Shown here: piece after piece, positions 6,976 to 8,386 of the stretch
How positions within the stretch are numbered: the first letter of the stretch is position 1
How the letters are laid out: each line of letters opens with the position of its first letter
Assembly (NCBI GenBank): GCA_030642325.1
Contig: DAOWNY010000071.1
Span: forward strand, 1-8,386
Length of the DNA: 8,386 nucleotides
Direction: 5' to 3'
From: Deltaproteobacteria bacterium
Lineage (GTDB): Bacteria > Desulfobacterota > DAOWNY01
Translations under genes and position numbers: made by a program
Notes under the pieces: generated by a model
What the model saw: only the letters and a program-made list of their open reading frames with translations
The model's database searches: none
Told to the model about the DNA's origin: nothing

Positions 6976-7770
6976 ATGAAAAAAATTTATCTGAATTTAA
7001 TGAAAGAATCAAAACGAATTGCCGACACTTTTCCTCCCCCAAAATTTTATGATGATTTTGGGGGGATGACCAATCTTTCCCGGGAGATCTATCAAAAGGA
7101 AAAAGTAATCGTTGAATGCCGCAGACTTATTCAAGGCGAACTGGAAGATGATTTCGGACACGGCACAAAACATGCCCGTAAGGTCAGTTTGGATGCTGGA
7201 ACACTCACCTTCATTGAGGGGAAAAATATTTCCCTGGATGGAACCGGGATACGAAGAATGGCCATTATTTCCCAGGTGGCAGGTTTGCTGCATGACATAA
7301 AAAGAAAGGAAAAAAACCACGCCGCGGCCAGTGCCCGGAGGGCGGAAGAATTGCTGGAACATCTGTCTTTAAATAAAGAAGAAAAGGGATATGTAGTTGA
7401 TGCCATCTTTAATCATGAGGCCATGGTAACTCCCAGAAAAATTTCTTCACCCATTGGACAAATGATCAGTGATGTGCTCTATGATGCTGATAAGTTCAGG
7501 TGGGGACCGGATAATTATACTGATACCGCCTGGTATATGGTTGATTATTATAAAATTCCCTTCGAAGAATTGGCGGACAATTTTCATAGAGCGATGGGGG
7601 GGATCATCCGGATGAATATCCGGGAGAGTTTCCGAACCAAGACGGGAAGAAAATACGGTCCTGAATTTATTGATCTGGGTTTGGAACTGGGTAATAAAAT
7701 TCAACAATTTATTAAGAAAATTTCTTATGATCAAAAAAGTGGGGAAGCATTACCCGAAAGTTTCAAATGA
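6976..7770 (+). CDS. HD-domain metal-dependent phosphohydrolase, substrate unknown
   Basis: A 264-residue soluble protein of the HD superfamily, whose members use bound metal ions to hydrolyse phosphoester or nucleotide substrates. Likely metal ligands are H66 in HGTKHARKV, H106/D107 in GLLHDIKRK, H115 in the run KNHAAASARRAEELL, H147 in FNHEA, and D170 or D172 in LYDADKF. That pattern of H, HD, H, H, D goes beyond the minimal HD motif and resembles two-metal HD enzymes such as YqeK, although overall identity to any named family is not claimed. The C-terminal part after about 180 carries no motif I recognise. The ATG has AGGGA at a 5-base spacing. The gene follows a likely terminator, so it may have its own promoter in 6893-6970. 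Its last 44 bases overlap the DNA glycosylase gene in another frame, so the two are probably co-expressed. A role in nucleotide clean-up or repair is only a guess from that neighbour. Confidence 0.85.
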   Translation: MKKIYLNLMKESKRIADTFPPPKFYDDFGGMTNLSREIYQKEKVIVECRRLIQGELEDDFGHGTKHARKVSLDAGTLTFIEGKNISLDGTGIRRMAIISQVAGLLHDIKRKEKNHAAASARRAEELLEHLSLNKEEKGYVVDAIFNHEAMVTPRKISSPIGQMISDVLYDADKFRWGPDNYTDTAWYMVDYYKIPFEELADNFHRAMGGIIRMNIRESFRTKTGRKYGPEFIDLGLELGNKIQQFIKKISYDQKSGEALPESFK

Positions 7771-8386
7771 TGCTGTTTGCGATGAATTACTGGCATTTTA
7801 TCAATTACTTTATGATCATTTTGGGCCCCAAAACTGGTGGCCGGCCGATTGTCCTTTTGAAGTGATCATTGGGGCAATATTAACTCAAAATACCGCCTGG
7901 AGGAATGTAGAAAAGGCGCTAAACAACCTGAGAAAGGCAAATCTTCTACATCCCGAGAAGATGCATGCCATTGCTGAACCGGATTTAGCCGAGATGATTC
8001 GGCCTTCCGGTTATTATCGAATCAAGGCCGCCAGATTAAAAAATTTTTTAAGCTTCCTCTTTGAAAATTATCACGGCAGCCTGGACAAAATGTTTGGTGG
8101 TCAGTTAACAGGTCTGAGGAAAAAGCTCCTCAAGGTAAAAGGGGTTGGTCCCGAAACTGCCGACAGCATCCTTCTTTATGCCGGTGAAAAGCCGGTTTTT
8201 GTGGTGGATGCTTACACTAAAAGGATATTCTCCCGACACAATTTCTTTTCTAGCAAAGCTGATTACCATGAGATCCAGGCATTTTTTACCGATCATCTGC
8301 CCCGGAAGGTGGAACTGTTTAATGAGTACCATGCCCTGATTGTTCAAGTGGGGCACTTTTTCTGCAAGCGCACCCCCGCGTGTGAA
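7727..8386 (+). CDS. HhH-GPD DNA glycosylase, endonuclease III superfamily (partial, runs off right edge)
   Basis: 220 residues are visible with no stop before the window ends; the C-terminus is missing. It belongs to the base-excision glycosylases that remove damaged bases from DNA. FEVIIGAILTQNTAW (44-58) matches the N-terminal helices of the family. The helix-hairpin-helix is KVKGVGPETADSIL (136-149), and the catalytic Asp is D161 in VVDAYTKR. The lysine used by bifunctional endonuclease III in the GxxKTA position is E143 here, so a monofunctional glycosylase is likely; the GPETADSIL pattern resembles the MagIII 3-methyladenine glycosylase branch. The first two cysteines of a 4Fe-4S cluster motif seem present (C213, C219); the other two would lie beyond the edge. 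The ATG at 7727 is inside the HD gene; a GTG at 7739 is the alternative. Neither has a strong Shine-Dalgarno, consistent with translational coupling. Confidence 0.88.
   Translation, partial: MIKKVGKHYPKVSNDAVCDELLAFYQLLYDHFGPQNWWPADCPFEVIIGAILTQNTAWRNVEKALNNLRKANLLHPEKMHAIAEPDLAEMIRPSGYYRIKAARLKNFLSFLFENYHGSLDKMFGGQLTGLRKKLLKVKGVGPETADSILLYAGEKPVFVVDAYTKRIFSRHNFFSSKADYHEIQAFFTDHLPRKVELFNEYHALIVQVGHFFCKRTPACE

Overview
The window carries seven confident protein genes in two blocks that are transcribed away from each other, separated by a gene-poor stretch of about 570 bases. The DNA is moderately AT-rich. The gene types suggest a Gram-negative bacterium: an MltD-type lipoprotein with a lipobox, and densely packed two-component genes with reversed histidine kinase/receiver orders. 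The style resembles sulfate-reducing or related Desulfobacterota (former Deltaproteobacteria). That placement is an inference from style, because no taxonomic marker gene is present.

Left block (bases 18-4288, minus strand, read right to left). Four signalling genes are packed as an operon: a membrane histidine kinase with a periplasmic CHASE-like sensor, a stand-alone CheY/Rcp1-like receiver, a soluble REC-PAS-HisKA_3-HATPase kinase, and a NarL/LuxR-type DNA-binding response regulator. Two of the three junctions overlap by about 10 bases and the third gap is 36 bases. The order of parts reads like a branched or serial phosphorelay from an envelope signal to a transcription factor. All expected phosphoryl-transfer residues are present. 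The target genes cannot be read from the window.

Middle (4289-4856). No confident gene is present. There is a possible small minus-strand reading frame (50 codons) just upstream of the sensor kinase. It lies in a longer frame interrupted by one stop, and may be a small gene or a relic. There is also a plus-strand hairpin followed by T residues with no gene in front of it, and a possible promoter for the rightward block.

Right block (4857-8386, plus strand). First comes an MltD-like lytic transglycosylase lipoprotein (SLT domain plus LysM repeats), followed by a hairpin that looks like a Rho-independent terminator. Next is an HD-domain metal-dependent hydrolase of unknown substrate. Its 3' end overlaps by 44 bases a HhH-GPD DNA glycosylase of the endonuclease III superfamily, which runs off the right edge. 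In that enzyme the usual catalytic lysine position is glutamate while the catalytic aspartate is kept, which resembles the MagIII-type branch.

I saw no mobile element, CRISPR array, tRNA or rRNA. Most of the window is ordinary chromosomal content. The best candidates for a second look are the four-protein relay, the unexplained middle region and the glycosylase active site.
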